From Candidatus Fermentibacterota bacterium (GTDB lineage Bacteria; Fermentibacterota; Fermentibacteria; Fermentibacterales; Fermentibacteraceae): a DNA stretch of 14,270 bases. A model generated the notes under the pieces. The model did no database searches. It saw nothing but the letters and a program-made list of their open reading frames with translations, and was not told the origin of the DNA. Shown here in pieces: positions 6,814-13,653 of this stretch; position 1 is the stretch's first letter, and each line of letters begins with the position of its first letter. The position numbers and the translations under genes are program-made. The stretch is from contig JAAYTY010000007.1 in NCBI GenBank assembly GCA_012523605.1, positions 1 to 14,270 of the forward strand, read 5' to 3'.

Positions 6814-7820
6814 GGTTCCCCTCCATCTCCAAGGAACGAGGCCGTCACTGTTCGGATGTCGAGGTTGACCGGACAGCGGGAAACGCACCTGCCGCATCCC
6901 ACGCAGCCGGGCATCCCGTATCGCTCGATGCAGTAGCTGAACTTGTGCATGACGCGCTGCCGGAACCTCTCGGCCGCCGAAGGCCTGGGGTTGTAGCCCG
7001 AGGCCTGCTCCGTGAATGCCGGGAACTGGCAGGAGTCCCATATCCTGCTCCTGACGCGGACGCCTGCTGTTTCCTCGTCTATGACGTCGAAACAGTGGCA
7101 GGCGGGGCAGAGGAAGGTGCAGACTCCGCATCCGATGCACTTCAATGCGATATCGCGCCAGCATTGATCTTCGAACGAGCGGTCGAGGCGCTTCTTCAAT
7201 TCCGCCAGGTCCGCCGCCGGCCCTGCCGGGGGCGCAGGTCCGCGCGGCGTCCGGGCTCCAGCCGGATCGTGTTCAAGTCCGATCTGCCCGGCCAGCCATA
7301 CCCCCTTTTCGGTGATTATGCTGGCTTCGCAGCGGTCGCCGAGATCCTCCAGCAGGATATCCGAGCCCTCGGTGGAGCGAGGTCCGCCACCCGTGGTTTC
7401 GCAGAAGCAGGTTTCGAGAGATTCGGTGCAGCCTATGGAAATGACGACGAGGGATTCGCGCCTCCGGATGTAGTAGGAGTCAGTCTTCTCACCGCCGCCC
7501 AGGATTCTGTCGAGGAGAGCGATTGCTCGGGCGTCACAAGGACGCACCCCGAACAGCACACGGGGACCGCCCGGGCCCGGGTCAGGGGCTCGGCCGCTCT
7601 CGTCTCCGCGAGTGCTCGATGAAAGAAGCATCTCGCACCGAGGGAAGACCAGGTTCTTCGGAGACAGTGCTGCAGGGCCGCGGTCAATCGCCGCTTCCCG
7701 GGCCGACTCGATGCGGTCGAACACGACTGACTGATCGCGTTCCACGGGGGCGTACACCTCCGCAACGGTCAGCAGCCTCTCGACGAGATCCGTGATTCCT
7801 CGCCCGGGCGGCCTTCTCAC
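6810..7820 (-). CDS. 4Fe-4S dicluster protein, HydB/AsrA-like (FlxB/FlxC type)
   Basis: The 336-residue protein matches the sulfhydrogenase beta / anaerobic sulfite reductase A family. The N-terminal half has LFGVRPCDARAIALLDRIL (89-107), YYIRRRESLVV and IGCTESLETCFC (129-140). The C-terminal half has two 4Fe-4S motifs, Cys228/231/234/238 and Cys306/309/312/316, plus extra cysteines 241 and 243. In the D. vulgaris Flox complex such proteins link the NADH-oxidising FlxA to FlxD; which of FlxB or FlxC this equals I cannot decide. A Pro/Gly/Ala-rich linker (about 185-205) divides the halves. The GTG start at 7820 lies one base after the previous stop, behind a G-rich binding site. Its stop overlaps flxA. 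Confidence 0.83.
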   Translation of the reverse strand: MRRPPGRGITDLVERLLTVAEVYAPVERDQSVVFDRIESAREAAIDRGPAALSPKNLVFPRCEMLLSSSTRGDESGRAPDPGPGGPRVLFGVRPCDARAIALLDRILGGGEKTDSYYIRRRESLVVISIGCTESLETCFCETTGGGPRSTEGSDILLEDLGDRCEASIITEKGVWLAGQIGLEHDPAGARTPRGPAPPAGPAADLAELKKRLDRSFEDQCWRDIALKCIGCGVCTFLCPACHCFDVIDEETAGVRVRSRIWDSCQFPAFTEQASGYNPRPSAAERFRQRVMHKFSYCIERYGMPGCVGCGRCVSRCPVNLDIRTVTASFLGDGGEP

Positions 7821-7821
7821 G

Positions 7822-8811
7822 TCATCCCCCGCACCCGCAGCTCCGCCCGCGGTCGGGCTCGAGCATGAAGTCCTCGGGATCGCCCGGAGAGAATGTCGAA
7901 AGCGGCGAGGGAATCTCCGGGGCCATCCCGGGCCTGTATCCGAAATGCCTGTACACGTCGGCCGACATCCTGCGGTTCAGAATGCCCAGGTCGACTCCTG
8001 TCGGACAGGCCCTCTCGCATGCGCCGCACTCCACGCACCTGCCCGCGAGGTGCAGAGCGCGAACGAGGTGGAAAGACATCACGCTCCCCGGATCGCCTCC
8101 CCTACCCACCCACTGGGGGAAGGCGTCATCGGCGAAGCATCGGACGCAGTAGCACATCGGACAGACGTTCCTGCAGGCATTGCAGCGGATGCAGCGCTTC
8201 ATCTCCGCCTCGATCCTGGTGCGCCTCTCCTCCGACGGAAGGGCCGCGAACTGGTCCACGTCGAGGAATCCCGGGATCTCGGGCTCCGGCGCCCTTTCAC
8301 CCACGGCGATGTCGCAGATCACGGGATTCCTCGTGCTGCAGCGCCGGCAGCTCCGGCAGAGAACATCCTCCCGCGGAAGCGACACCGGGCTCCCGCCCGC
8401 AGTCAGCAGAAGCCTCCCGTCCGCCTCTTCCACACCCGTGATCCCGGCGTGACCGGTGATCTCTTCGACCGCCGCGGAATCGACCATTCCCGCGCAGGGC
8501 ACTCCGATTACCACCATGTCGGTCCGGCAGAGCTGGTTCTCTTTGATCAGCTCGACGAGCGCCCGGGTGTCGCAGGCCTTGGCCACGACGGCGATCCTGC
8601 CGTGCCTCCCCCGCAGAAACCTGGCGAGGTTGACACCGCAGAACGAGTTCCACACCAGCCTGTCGGTCCCGTCTGCATCGCTCACGAAGCATGGAGCGGC
8701 TCGCATGGGCATCGAGCCCTGCTCGAATCCTATGACGAGATCCACCCTGCCCGAGGCCAGCAGTTCGGCGGCCCTTTCCCGGACGGTTCGCACGATCGCG
8801 GAGGCTTCCAC
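7822..8811 (-). CDS. FrhB-like multi-cluster Fe-S protein (FlxC/FlxB type)
   Basis: This 329-residue protein has an N-terminal region like the coenzyme F420 hydrogenase/dehydrogenase beta family (AKACDTRALVELIKE near 78-92 and IGVPCAGMVD at 102-111). A cysteine cluster follows, CRSCRRC with a later Cys (152, 155, 158, 166). Then come two ferredoxin motifs, Cys207/210/213/217 and Cys259/262/265/269, and cysteines 220, 222, 225. The tail ends in CGCGG. It probably passes electrons inside the Flx module together with its paralogue-like neighbour. The GTG start at 8811 overlaps the flxD stop by one base (TAGTG), with AGGAGG eight bases upstream; the frame stays open further upstream, but that part lies inside flxD and is not used. 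Up to three or four clusters may be present, more than needed for a simple FlxB/C subunit. Confidence 0.82.
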   Translation of the reverse strand: MEASAIVRTVRERAAELLASGRVDLVIGFEQGSMPMRAAPCFVSDADGTDRLVWNSFCGVNLARFLRGRHGRIAVVAKACDTRALVELIKENQLCRTDMVVIGVPCAGMVDSAAVEEITGHAGITGVEEADGRLLLTAGGSPVSLPREDVLCRSCRRCSTRNPVICDIAVGERAPEPEIPGFLDVDQFAALPSEERRTRIEAEMKRCIRCNACRNVCPMCYCVRCFADDAFPQWVGRGGDPGSVMSFHLVRALHLAGRCVECGACERACPTGVDLGILNRRMSADVYRHFGYRPGMAPEIPSPLSTFSPGDPEDFMLEPDRGRSCGCGG

Positions 8812-9257
8812 TAGATGAACCTCCTGCGCAGGCACGAGGCGGGCCCCAGAGCGCGTACCCGTTTGGTCACGGTGTCCACGACAGCGGCGAATCTCCCGCC
8901 CTCCGACGCGGAAACCCATGTGAACCAGAGCCGCCCCTCCTCGACACCCGCGTGCTCGAGCAGGCTCTTGAGCAGAATGAACCTTCTGCGGGCTATAAGA
9001 TTGCCGCTCGTGTAGTGGCAGTCTCCGGGATGGCAGCCGCTCACCAGAACGCCGTCGGCACCCTCCAGAAAGGCGGAGATGATGAAGAAGGGGCTTATCC
9101 TCCCCGCGCAGGGGACGCGTATGATGCGAACCGAGGATGGATACTGGTGCCTTCCCACTCCGGCCGAATCGGCTCCGGCGTAGCTGCACCAGTTGCACAA
9201 GAAGGCCACTATCCCGGGCTCCCAGCCTGCCGTGGAGGGGTTCTCGCCGGTGGTCAT
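8811..9257 (-). CDS. flxD: MvhD/FlxD family 2Fe-2S electron-transfer subunit
   Basis: This 148-residue protein is a clear MvhD/FlxD member with IVAFLCNWCSYAGAD (16-30), the conserved RVPCAGR (47-53) and GVLVSGCHPGDCHY (69-82). Cysteines 21, 24, 50, 75 and 80 are those that bind the 2Fe-2S cluster in methanogen MvhD. The subunit hands electrons from the input module, hydrogenase in methanogens and FlxABC here, to HdrA. Its gene follows hdrA directly with an ATGA overlap and AGGA in front of the ATG, as expected for a tightly bound partner. Length and motifs are normal, and nothing is missing. The name mvhD is equally valid by homology; I use flxD because of the neighbouring genes. Confidence 0.93.
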   Translation of the reverse strand: MTTGENPSTAGWEPGIVAFLCNWCSYAGADSAGVGRHQYPSSVRIIRVPCAGRISPFFIISAFLEGADGVLVSGCHPGDCHYTSGNLIARRRFILLKSLLEHAGVEEGRLWFTWVSASEGGRFAAVVDTVTKRVRALGPASCLRRRFI

Positions 9258-12200
9258 CTTCCTGCATTCCCGGAAGTGAACGAGCCTATCATCGCATGAA
9301 TCTCGGCATCGGTGAAGCCGCCAAGGTCGGCGGCCCCGGATCGGCAGGACGCGACGCACAGGCCGCAGCCCTTGCAGAGCGCCTCGTTGACGATCGCCCT
9401 GTGTTCCTCCGCGTCTATCTCGACGGCCCTGAACGGACACACAAGTGCGCATATCCCGCATCCGCTGCACTTCGCAGAGTCGATCACACAGACGGTTCCG
9501 CCGGCCTCTATCGAATCCCTGCAGAGGACCAGCGATGCCCTCGCCGCGGCGGCCCCGGCCTGTACGATGCTCTCGTCGATGGTCTTCGGGCCGTGGGCGA
9601 GGCCGCACACGAACACACCGTCGGTGGGAAAGTCCACCGGGCGGAGCTTCGCGTGGGCCTCCATGAAGAATCCGTCCTCGTCGAGGGGAACCTTGAAGAG
9701 GCCGGCAAGCCTCCTGCTCGAACCGGAGGGGACGACAGCCACCGCCAGGCCGACCAGGTCGGCATCTATCGTGAACCTCTCCCCCAGCACGGTGTCGGTC
9801 GCAGTCACCCTGAGCCCTGCTCCACCCTCGCGATCCCCGCGCTCGATCACCGGCGGATCGTCCGGATCATACCTCAGGAAACGCACGCCACGCTCTCTGG
9901 CTTCGAGGTAGTACTTCTCGCGAAGACCGTATGTCCTTATATCGCGGTAAAGAATGTAGATGCGGATGCCGGGGTTCCTGTCGAGCATCTCCAGGGCCAG
10001 CTTCAGCGATTCGCTGCAGCAGACCCTGCTGCACCACGGCCTGCCGGGCTCGCGCGAGCCTGCGCACTGGATCAGGACGACATTCCGGCAGGAGGCGGCG
10101 ACGGGGTCGCCCGCGGAAATCCGCTCCTCGAGCTGGGGGAGTGTGAGCACTCCGGGGTCGAGGCCGTAGAGGAACCCGGATGGAGTGTGGGGCTCGGCTC
10201 CGGTGGCGATCACGGCTGCGCCGTGGACTATCTCCACCCTCCTCCCGTCGGCTTCCTCGACTGTCGACCTGAAGCTGCCTACGAATCCGGCCACGTCTGT
10301 GACCTGAGCACCCAGGTGGAGGTCGATCGAGGGATCGTTCGAGACCCTCTCCGAAAGGCCTTTCACGAATGACGCGACATCCGAGCCATCGAGCGTCGAG
10401 CGGAGTCTCAGAGCGTTGCCTCCCAGTCTGCCGGAGCTCTCGACGAGGTGAACGCCGAACCCCTGGTCGGCCAGCGCGGATGCAGAGACCATTCCGGCGA
10501 CGCCGCCGCCGATAACGAGTGCCGACCTCTCGACGCCGACGGATGTCTGCGCCAGCGGCTTCATCAGCCTTGCCCTGGCCGCGGACATCCGAACGAGGTC
10601 CATGGCTTTGGCCGTCGCATTGCCGGGCTCGGCCTGGTGAACCCAGGAGCACTGGTCGCGGATGTTGGCCATCTCGAACAGGTGCTTGTTCAACCCGGCC
10701 TCCCTCAGCGTCTCCTGGAAGAGGGGCTCGTGTGTCCTGGGCGTGCAGGCGGCTACGACTACCCTGTTCAGCCCGTGCTCCGAGACAGCCTCCCTTATCA
10801 TCCTCTGGCTGTCCTGCGAGCAGGCGAAGAGAGTATCCACGGCGTACACGACATTCGGGAGGCCGGCGGCATGATCCCGTACCGCTTCCACGTCGACGAC
10901 GCCCGCGATGTTGATGCCGCAGCGGCACACGAACACGCCGATCCTCGGCCGGCTGCCACCGAAAGGCTTCTCAGGGGGGTACTTCCTGCTGCGCGTTGAA
11001 CTGTGTCTGGCTCTCGAGAGAAGTTCGGCCGCCCTTGAGGCTGCCGCGCTGGCTCCCATGACCGTCTCCGGAATGTCCCTGGGGCCGGTGAAGGCACCGG
11101 CCGCGAACACCCCGGGCACGGAGGTGTCCACCGGGGAGAGGGTGTCTGTCACGCAGAAGCCGTGCTCGTCGAGCTCGATGCCCAGCCTTGCCGCCAGCTC
11201 GCGATTCGCTGCGCTCTGCACCATTCCGGTCGAGAGGACCACCAGGTCGAACACCTCCTCGCGGACTGCGCCGCCCTCGGGATATCTGAGGATCAGGTCG
11301 CCCGAGGCGTCCTGGAAGACCCGGTGGATCTCCGACCTTGCGAACCGCACGCCGTGCTCGTTCCGCGCGCGGTCGAAGTATCTCTCGAATCCCTTGCCGT
11401 GCGTCCTGATGTCTATGTGGAAGACAGTCGCCTCGAGGTCCGGGCAGCCGTGTTCCCTGGCCACCACCGCCTCCTTGATCGCGCTGGTGCAGCAGACGGA
11501 GGAGCAGTATCCGTTGTTCACGCGGTGGATGTCACGCGAGCCTACGCACTGTATCCAGGCGATCCTGCGGGGCATTCTTCCGTCGGAGGGCCGCCTGAGG
11601 TTCCCGCGAGTCGGGCCGGAAGCGCTCAGGATCCTCTCGAACTCGATGCCAGTTATGACGTTCGGGAACAGCCCATAGCCGTAGTTCGCGATGCGGGCGG
11701 CATCGAAGGTCTCGAACCCCGGACAGGCCACTACGGCTCCGACCTCCAGACGGTGTGTGACGGGCTCCATCGAGAGGTCCACGGCCCAGGCGGCGCAGGT
11801 CCTGGCGCAGAGACCGCATCTCCTGCAGGCGTTCATGTCGATCTGGTAGGCCGGCGGATGAGCCTGCTCGTACAGGCGGTAGATGGCCTTTCTCGTGGAG
11901 AAGCCCCGGTTGAACGCATCCGGAAGCCTTACCGGACACACCCCGGCGCATTCGCCGCAGCCCGTGCACTTCTCGATGTCCACATATCTGGGCTTCTGCT
12001 CGACGGTAGCGATGAAGGCTCCTGGAACGCCCTCGAGAGCCAGGAGCTCGGAGTTAGTCAGAAGCTCGATGTTCAGGTGTCTGCCGCACTCCACGAGCTT
12101 CGGCGAGAGGATGCACATGGAGCAGTCGTTGGTCGGGAACGTCTTGTCGAGCGCGGCCATTGCGCCGCCTATGGCACCCAGCCGTTCGAGAAGGTACACC

Positions 12201-12301
12201 CTGAAACCGGAATTCGCGAGGTCCAGAGAGGCCTGTATGCCCCCTATGCCCCCGCCGATGACGAGTACCGCACCGGTCGGTTCAGCAGGCTTCATCGTCA
12301 C
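9254..12301 (-). CDS. hdrA: Long HdrA with two flavin modules
   Basis: At about 1015 residues this is the extended HdrA form. The first module has VLVIGGGIGG (11-22), NDCSMC with Cys60/63, ferredoxin motifs Cys112/115/118/122 and Cys159/162/165/169, and a CxxxCC site (266/270/271). A second module starts at about 452 with GVFVCRCGINIAGVVDV, normally the HdrA N-terminus. It continues with a second FAD site ALVIGGGVAGM (594-604), another CxxxCC and a C-terminal ferredoxin domain, Cys945/948/951/955 and 976/979/982/986. In Hdr complexes the HdrA FAD bifurcates electrons to ferredoxin and HdrC/HdrB. I prefer the GTG at 12301 because GGAG lies eight bases upstream. The ATG at 12295 has poor spacing; an ATG at 12328 (GGAAG in front) is also possible. 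It leads the operon and overlaps flxD (ATGA). Confidence 0.93.
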   Translation of the reverse strand: MTMKPAEPTGAVLVIGGGIGGIQASLDLANSGFRVYLLERLGAIGGAMAALDKTFPTNDCSMCILSPKLVECGRHLNIELLTNSELLALEGVPGAFIATVEQKPRYVDIEKCTGCGECAGVCPVRLPDAFNRGFSTRKAIYRLYEQAHPPAYQIDMNACRRCGLCARTCAAWAVDLSMEPVTHRLEVGAVVACPGFETFDAARIANYGYGLFPNVITGIEFERILSASGPTRGNLRRPSDGRMPRRIAWIQCVGSRDIHRVNNGYCSSVCCTSAIKEAVVAREHGCPDLEATVFHIDIRTHGKGFERYFDRARNEHGVRFARSEIHRVFQDASGDLILRYPEGGAVREEVFDLVVLSTGMVQSAANRELAARLGIELDEHGFCVTDTLSPVDTSVPGVFAAGAFTGPRDIPETVMGASAAASRAAELLSRARHSSTRSRKYPPEKPFGGSRPRIGVFVCRCGINIAGVVDVEAVRDHAAGLPNVVYAVDTLFACSQDSQRMIREAVSEHGLNRVVVAACTPRTHEPLFQETLREAGLNKHLFEMANIRDQCSWVHQAEPGNATAKAMDLVRMSAARARLMKPLAQTSVGVERSALVIGGGVAGMVSASALADQGFGVHLVESSGRLGGNALRLRSTLDGSDVASFVKGLSERVSNDPSIDLHLGAQVTDVAGFVGSFRSTVEEADGRRVEIVHGAAVIATGAEPHTPSGFLYGLDPGVLTLPQLEERISAGDPVAASCRNVVLIQCAGSREPGRPWCSRVCCSESLKLALEMLDRNPGIRIYILYRDIRTYGLREKYYLEARERGVRFLRYDPDDPPVIERGDREGGAGLRVTATDTVLGERFTIDADLVGLAVAVVPSGSSRRLAGLFKVPLDEDGFFMEAHAKLRPVDFPTDGVFVCGLAHGPKTIDESIVQAGAAAARASLVLCRDSIEAGGTVCVIDSAKCSGCGICALVCPFRAVEIDAEEHRAIVNEALCKGCGLCVASCRSGAADLGGFTDAEIHAMIGSFTSGNAGR

Positions 12302-12318
12302 CGATCGCTCTCCGATCG
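12302..12318 (-). promoter_or_regulatory. Hairpin displaying the hdrA ribosome binding site
   Basis: On the minus strand two CGATCG palindromes (12318-12313 and 12307-12302) flank the loop GAGAG. The GGAG of the ribosome binding site straddles the stem-loop edge, and the hairpin abuts the GTG at 12301. Folding of this 6-bp stem would change access to the start, so it is a candidate translational control element. It may also simply be chance in GC-rich DNA. Confidence 0.35.
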
Positions 12319-12348
12319 AACGTGGCATGGAGACTTCCGGGCACGAGC

Positions 12349-12407
12349 GGCTGGAGCCCGCGACCGGATGTCCGGTCACCGGGTCACGGATGCGCGTCGT
12401 TCCAGCC
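12349..12407 (-). promoter_or_regulatory. Structured 5' leader or operator upstream of hdrA
   Basis: Nested inverted repeats lie between the promoter and the start. The outer arms are TCCAGCC/GGCTGGA (12401-12407 and 12349-12355), the middle arms a 4-bp CCCG/CGGG (12357-12360 and 12380-12383), and the inner arms GACCGGA/TCCGGTC (12362-12368 and 12371-12377, a 16-base dyad with a two-base centre). As RNA this gives a branched-free stem with an asymmetric internal loop; as DNA the inner dyad looks like a dimeric repressor site. A direct repeat GGTCAC (12374-12379 and 12382-12387) overlaps it. I do not recognise a known riboswitch class. Confidence 0.4.
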
Positions 12408-12434
12408 TCTCCGCCTCCCCCGCAGACGGATGCG

Positions 12435-12464
12435 AGCATATTCCCCGGAGTCGTCGACGGTCAA
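12435..12464 (-). promoter_or_regulatory. Candidate promoter of the hdr-flx operon
   Basis: Minus-strand TTGACC (12464-12459, 5/6 match) is followed after 18 bases by TATGCT (12440-12435, 4/6 match). Transcription would start near 12428 and leave a leader of about 125 bases containing the nested inverted repeats. The palindrome CGTCGACG (12452-12459) overlaps the end of the -35 box and the spacer and is a possible operator. Confidence 0.45.
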
Positions 12465-12699
12465 TGAATCTAAAGCATGACGGGGGTTTTCAGGTGCCGG
12501 ATCCGGTGCCGACCGAATCGCGGGTCCGCTTCATTCCCGACGGAAGCCCGTTCGGATCTCCATGTAGCCCCGGCTCGGCTGCGGCTTCGATAGCTCCGGA
12601 ACACGGGGACGGTGCAGCATCCCGCGCCGGTCGAGCCCGCCATGCGGCTCCGGGGGAACGGCAGCTCCCTGATGCGGGCGGCCTGTCCGATGGAGGAGA
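12465..12699. other. Non-coding stretch between hdrA promoter and RAM gene
   Basis: No credible gene is seen on either strand; open frames here lack ribosome binding sites and natural composition. The only regular feature is the repeated GGTGCC (12493-12498 and 12505-12510) enclosing the perfect palindrome CCGGATCCGG (12497-12506), about 30 bases upstream of the -35 box of the hdrA promoter, where an activator site could sit. Confidence 0.4.
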
Positions 12700-12730
12700 G
12701 GGCTCCCGGGAACGTGGCCCGCGGGAGCCC
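12700..12730 (-). terminator. Terminator-like hairpin after the RAM-domain gene
   Basis: A perfect 9-bp inverted repeat, GGGCTCCCG (12700-12708) and CGGGAGCCC (12722-12730), encloses a 13-base loop and starts 20 bases after the stop of the RAM-domain gene. On the minus strand it is followed by TCTCCTCC, pyrimidine-rich but not a true T-tract, so termination may be partial. It separates this gene from the hdrA operon downstream. Confidence 0.55.
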
Positions 12731-12750
12731 CTTCAGTGCCTGTCTTGCGA

Positions 12751-12990
12751 TCAGCCCTTGCCGTTGAACGAGATGCAGGTGACGGTCTTGTTGATGCCGG
12801 GGATGGCCCTGATGGCATAGACGGCCTTCTTCAGATCGTCCACGGTTTCGGTTTCAACGAAGCAGATGACGTCGTGGAGGCCGGTGACGATGCTGCAGTG
12901 GCTGACGAACTTCTTCTTCGCGATCCCGGCCATCACCGACTGCTCCTTGCCCGTGTCGACGTTGATAAGCAGATAGGCTCCGTGCTTCAT
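12751..12990 (-). CDS. Stand-alone Lrp/AsnC ligand-binding (RAM) domain protein
   Basis: This 79-residue protein matches the effector-binding half of Lrp/AsnC regulators. It opens with AYLLINVDTGKE and continues with VTGLHDVICFVETETVDDLKK and AIRAIPGINKTVTC, the usual beta-alpha-beta-beta-alpha-beta ferredoxin-like fold with the conserved GxxD turn (GLHD, near 37-40). The N-terminal helix-turn-helix DNA-binding domain is absent. Such single-domain proteins form oligomers that may bind amino acids or modulate full-length Lrp proteins; this one cannot bind DNA by itself in the usual way. AGGAGGG seven bases before the ATG fixes the start. It lies upstream of the hdr operon on the same strand but is separated by a terminator-like hairpin and a new promoter. 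Confidence 0.88.
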   Translation of the reverse strand: MKHGAYLLINVDTGKEQSVMAGIAKKKFVSHCSIVTGLHDVICFVETETVDDLKKAVYAIRAIPGINKTVTCISFNGKG

Positions 12991-13037
12991 CTCGGTCCCT
13001 CCTGTTGGAATCCCCTGCGCTCCGCAGGCAGTGAGCG

Positions 13038-13066
13038 AATCAATGCCCGGGCGGAGGCGGTGTCAA
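13038..13066 (-). promoter_or_regulatory. Candidate promoter of the RAM-domain gene
   Basis: Minus-strand TTGACA (13066-13061) is a perfect -35 box. Seventeen bases further is TTGATT (13043-13038), only a 3/6 match to the -10 box. The resulting leader would be about 40 bases and holds a small hairpin (CCTGCG, loop CTC, CGCAGG at 13014-13028) before the ribosome binding site. Confidence 0.4.
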
Positions 13067-13124
13067 TGACCGCCGGGAGTAATCGCCGCTTCCGGGATGC
13101 ATGTGCGGGCTTCCTCCCCGCGGG

Positions 13125-13140
13125 GCGCAGGCGCCTGCGC
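13125..13140. repeat. Perfect 16-base palindrome
   Basis: GCGCAGGCGCCTGCGC is a perfect inverted repeat lying between the tRNA terminator hairpin and the promoter of the RAM-domain gene, about 60 bases upstream of that -35 box. It could be an operator or a hairpin on read-through RNA; no known binding site is recognised. Confidence 0.4.
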
Positions 13141-13167
13141 GCGGATCCTTCCCTGATCGTACGGAAC

Positions 13168-13187
13168 GGCCCCCGGGGGCGGGGGCC
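13168..13187 (-). terminator. Terminator-like hairpin after tRNA-Leu
   Basis: A 7-bp inverted repeat, GGCCCCC (13168-13174) and GGGGGCC (13181-13187), with a six-base loop begins six bases after the encoded CCA end of the tRNA. It is followed on the minus strand only by GTTCCGT, so there is no real T-tract. Its position suggests it ends the secG-tRNA transcript. Confidence 0.5.
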
Positions 13188-13193
13188 GATGAC

Positions 13194-13281
13194 TGGTACC
13201 GGGGACGGGAGTTGAACCCGTACAGGCTATTCGCCCACCAGGCCCTCAACCTGGCGTGTCTGCCAATTCCACCACCCCGGC
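13194..13281 (-). tRNA. tRNA-Leu, anticodon GAG
   Basis: The minus strand folds as a class II tRNA. The acceptor stem is GCCGGGG paired with CCCCGGT (one G-T pair). The anticodon stem CCAGG/CCTGG holds the loop TTGAGGG with anticodon GAG, which reads CUC and CUU. A long variable arm follows, then the T stem ACGGG/CCCGT with loop TTCAACT. Discriminator A and CCA (13196-13194) are encoded. It starts eight bases after secG and is probably processed from the secG transcript. Confidence 0.95.
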
Positions 13282-13289
13282 ATCCAATT

Positions 13290-13514
13290 CTAGATGACGG
13301 CGAGCAGGAACGATGTCGCCATGAAGACGCAGGCCAGGACGGTTGTGAGCTTCGACAGCAGGGTTGCGGCCCCCCTCGTGCCGAACGAGGCGGTCAGCGC
13401 ACCTCCGCCGCCGAAGGCTCCCGAGAGCCCGTCACCCTTCGCCTTCTGCATCAGAACCACTGCGATCAGCATGACGCATGTCAGCACGTGCAGGAACGTC
13501 AGGACGGCACTCAT
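13290..13514 (-). CDS. secG: SecG, protein translocase subunit
   Basis: This 74-residue membrane protein has the SecG layout. The first helix is at about 3-23, followed by the conserved cytoplasmic loop VLMQKAKGDGLSGAFGGG (20-37), a Gly/Ala/Ser-rich stretch, and a second helix at about 53-73. SecG joins SecYE to assist SecA-driven protein export. The ATG at 13514 has GGAAGGA about eight bases upstream; the longer open frame further upstream runs through the promoter and is not used. The tRNA-Leu(GAG) gene follows after eight bases, an order also known in E. coli (secG-leuU), so the two are likely co-transcribed. Confidence 0.93.
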   Translation of the reverse strand: MSAVLTFLHVLTCVMLIAVVLMQKAKGDGLSGAFGGGGALTASFGTRGAATLLSKLTTVLACVFMATSFLLAVI

Positions 13515-13546
13515 TTCGACAATCCTTCCGGAAACGAACGCGGGCT

Positions 13547-13576
13547 TATATACATGCCGTTCCGTTCCCGTGGCAA
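13547..13576 (-). promoter_or_regulatory. secG promoter
   Basis: On the minus strand TTGCCA (13576-13571) and TATATA (13552-13547), each 5/6 to consensus, are 18 bases apart. Transcription would begin near 13540 and give a leader of about 26 bases. Its -35 is only 14 bases from the -35 of the divergent promoter of the exported-protein gene. Confidence 0.65.
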
Positions 13577-13590
13577 CCCTCGGCAAGGTC

Positions 13591-13621
13591 TTGACATGCA
13601 GCCGCCCGAGGCTCTTCTTAT
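13591..13621 (+). promoter_or_regulatory. Promoter of the exported-protein gene
   Basis: A perfect -35 TTGACA (13591-13596) is followed after 19 bases by TCTTAT (13616-13621), a 4/6 match to the -10 box. The predicted leader of about 25 bases contains the GGAGGGAGGA ribosome binding site. It is back to back with the secG promoter. Confidence 0.45.
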
Positions 13622-13653
13622 TCCTCGGCAAACCCGGTGGAGGGAGGATTTCG

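Noticed and set aside
11162..12820. Open plus-strand frame of 552 codons antisense to hdrA
   Set aside because: It mirrors the codon bias of hdrA, has no family likeness or ribosome binding site, and its Arg/Gly/Asp-rich translation is typical of antisense shadows in GC-rich genes.
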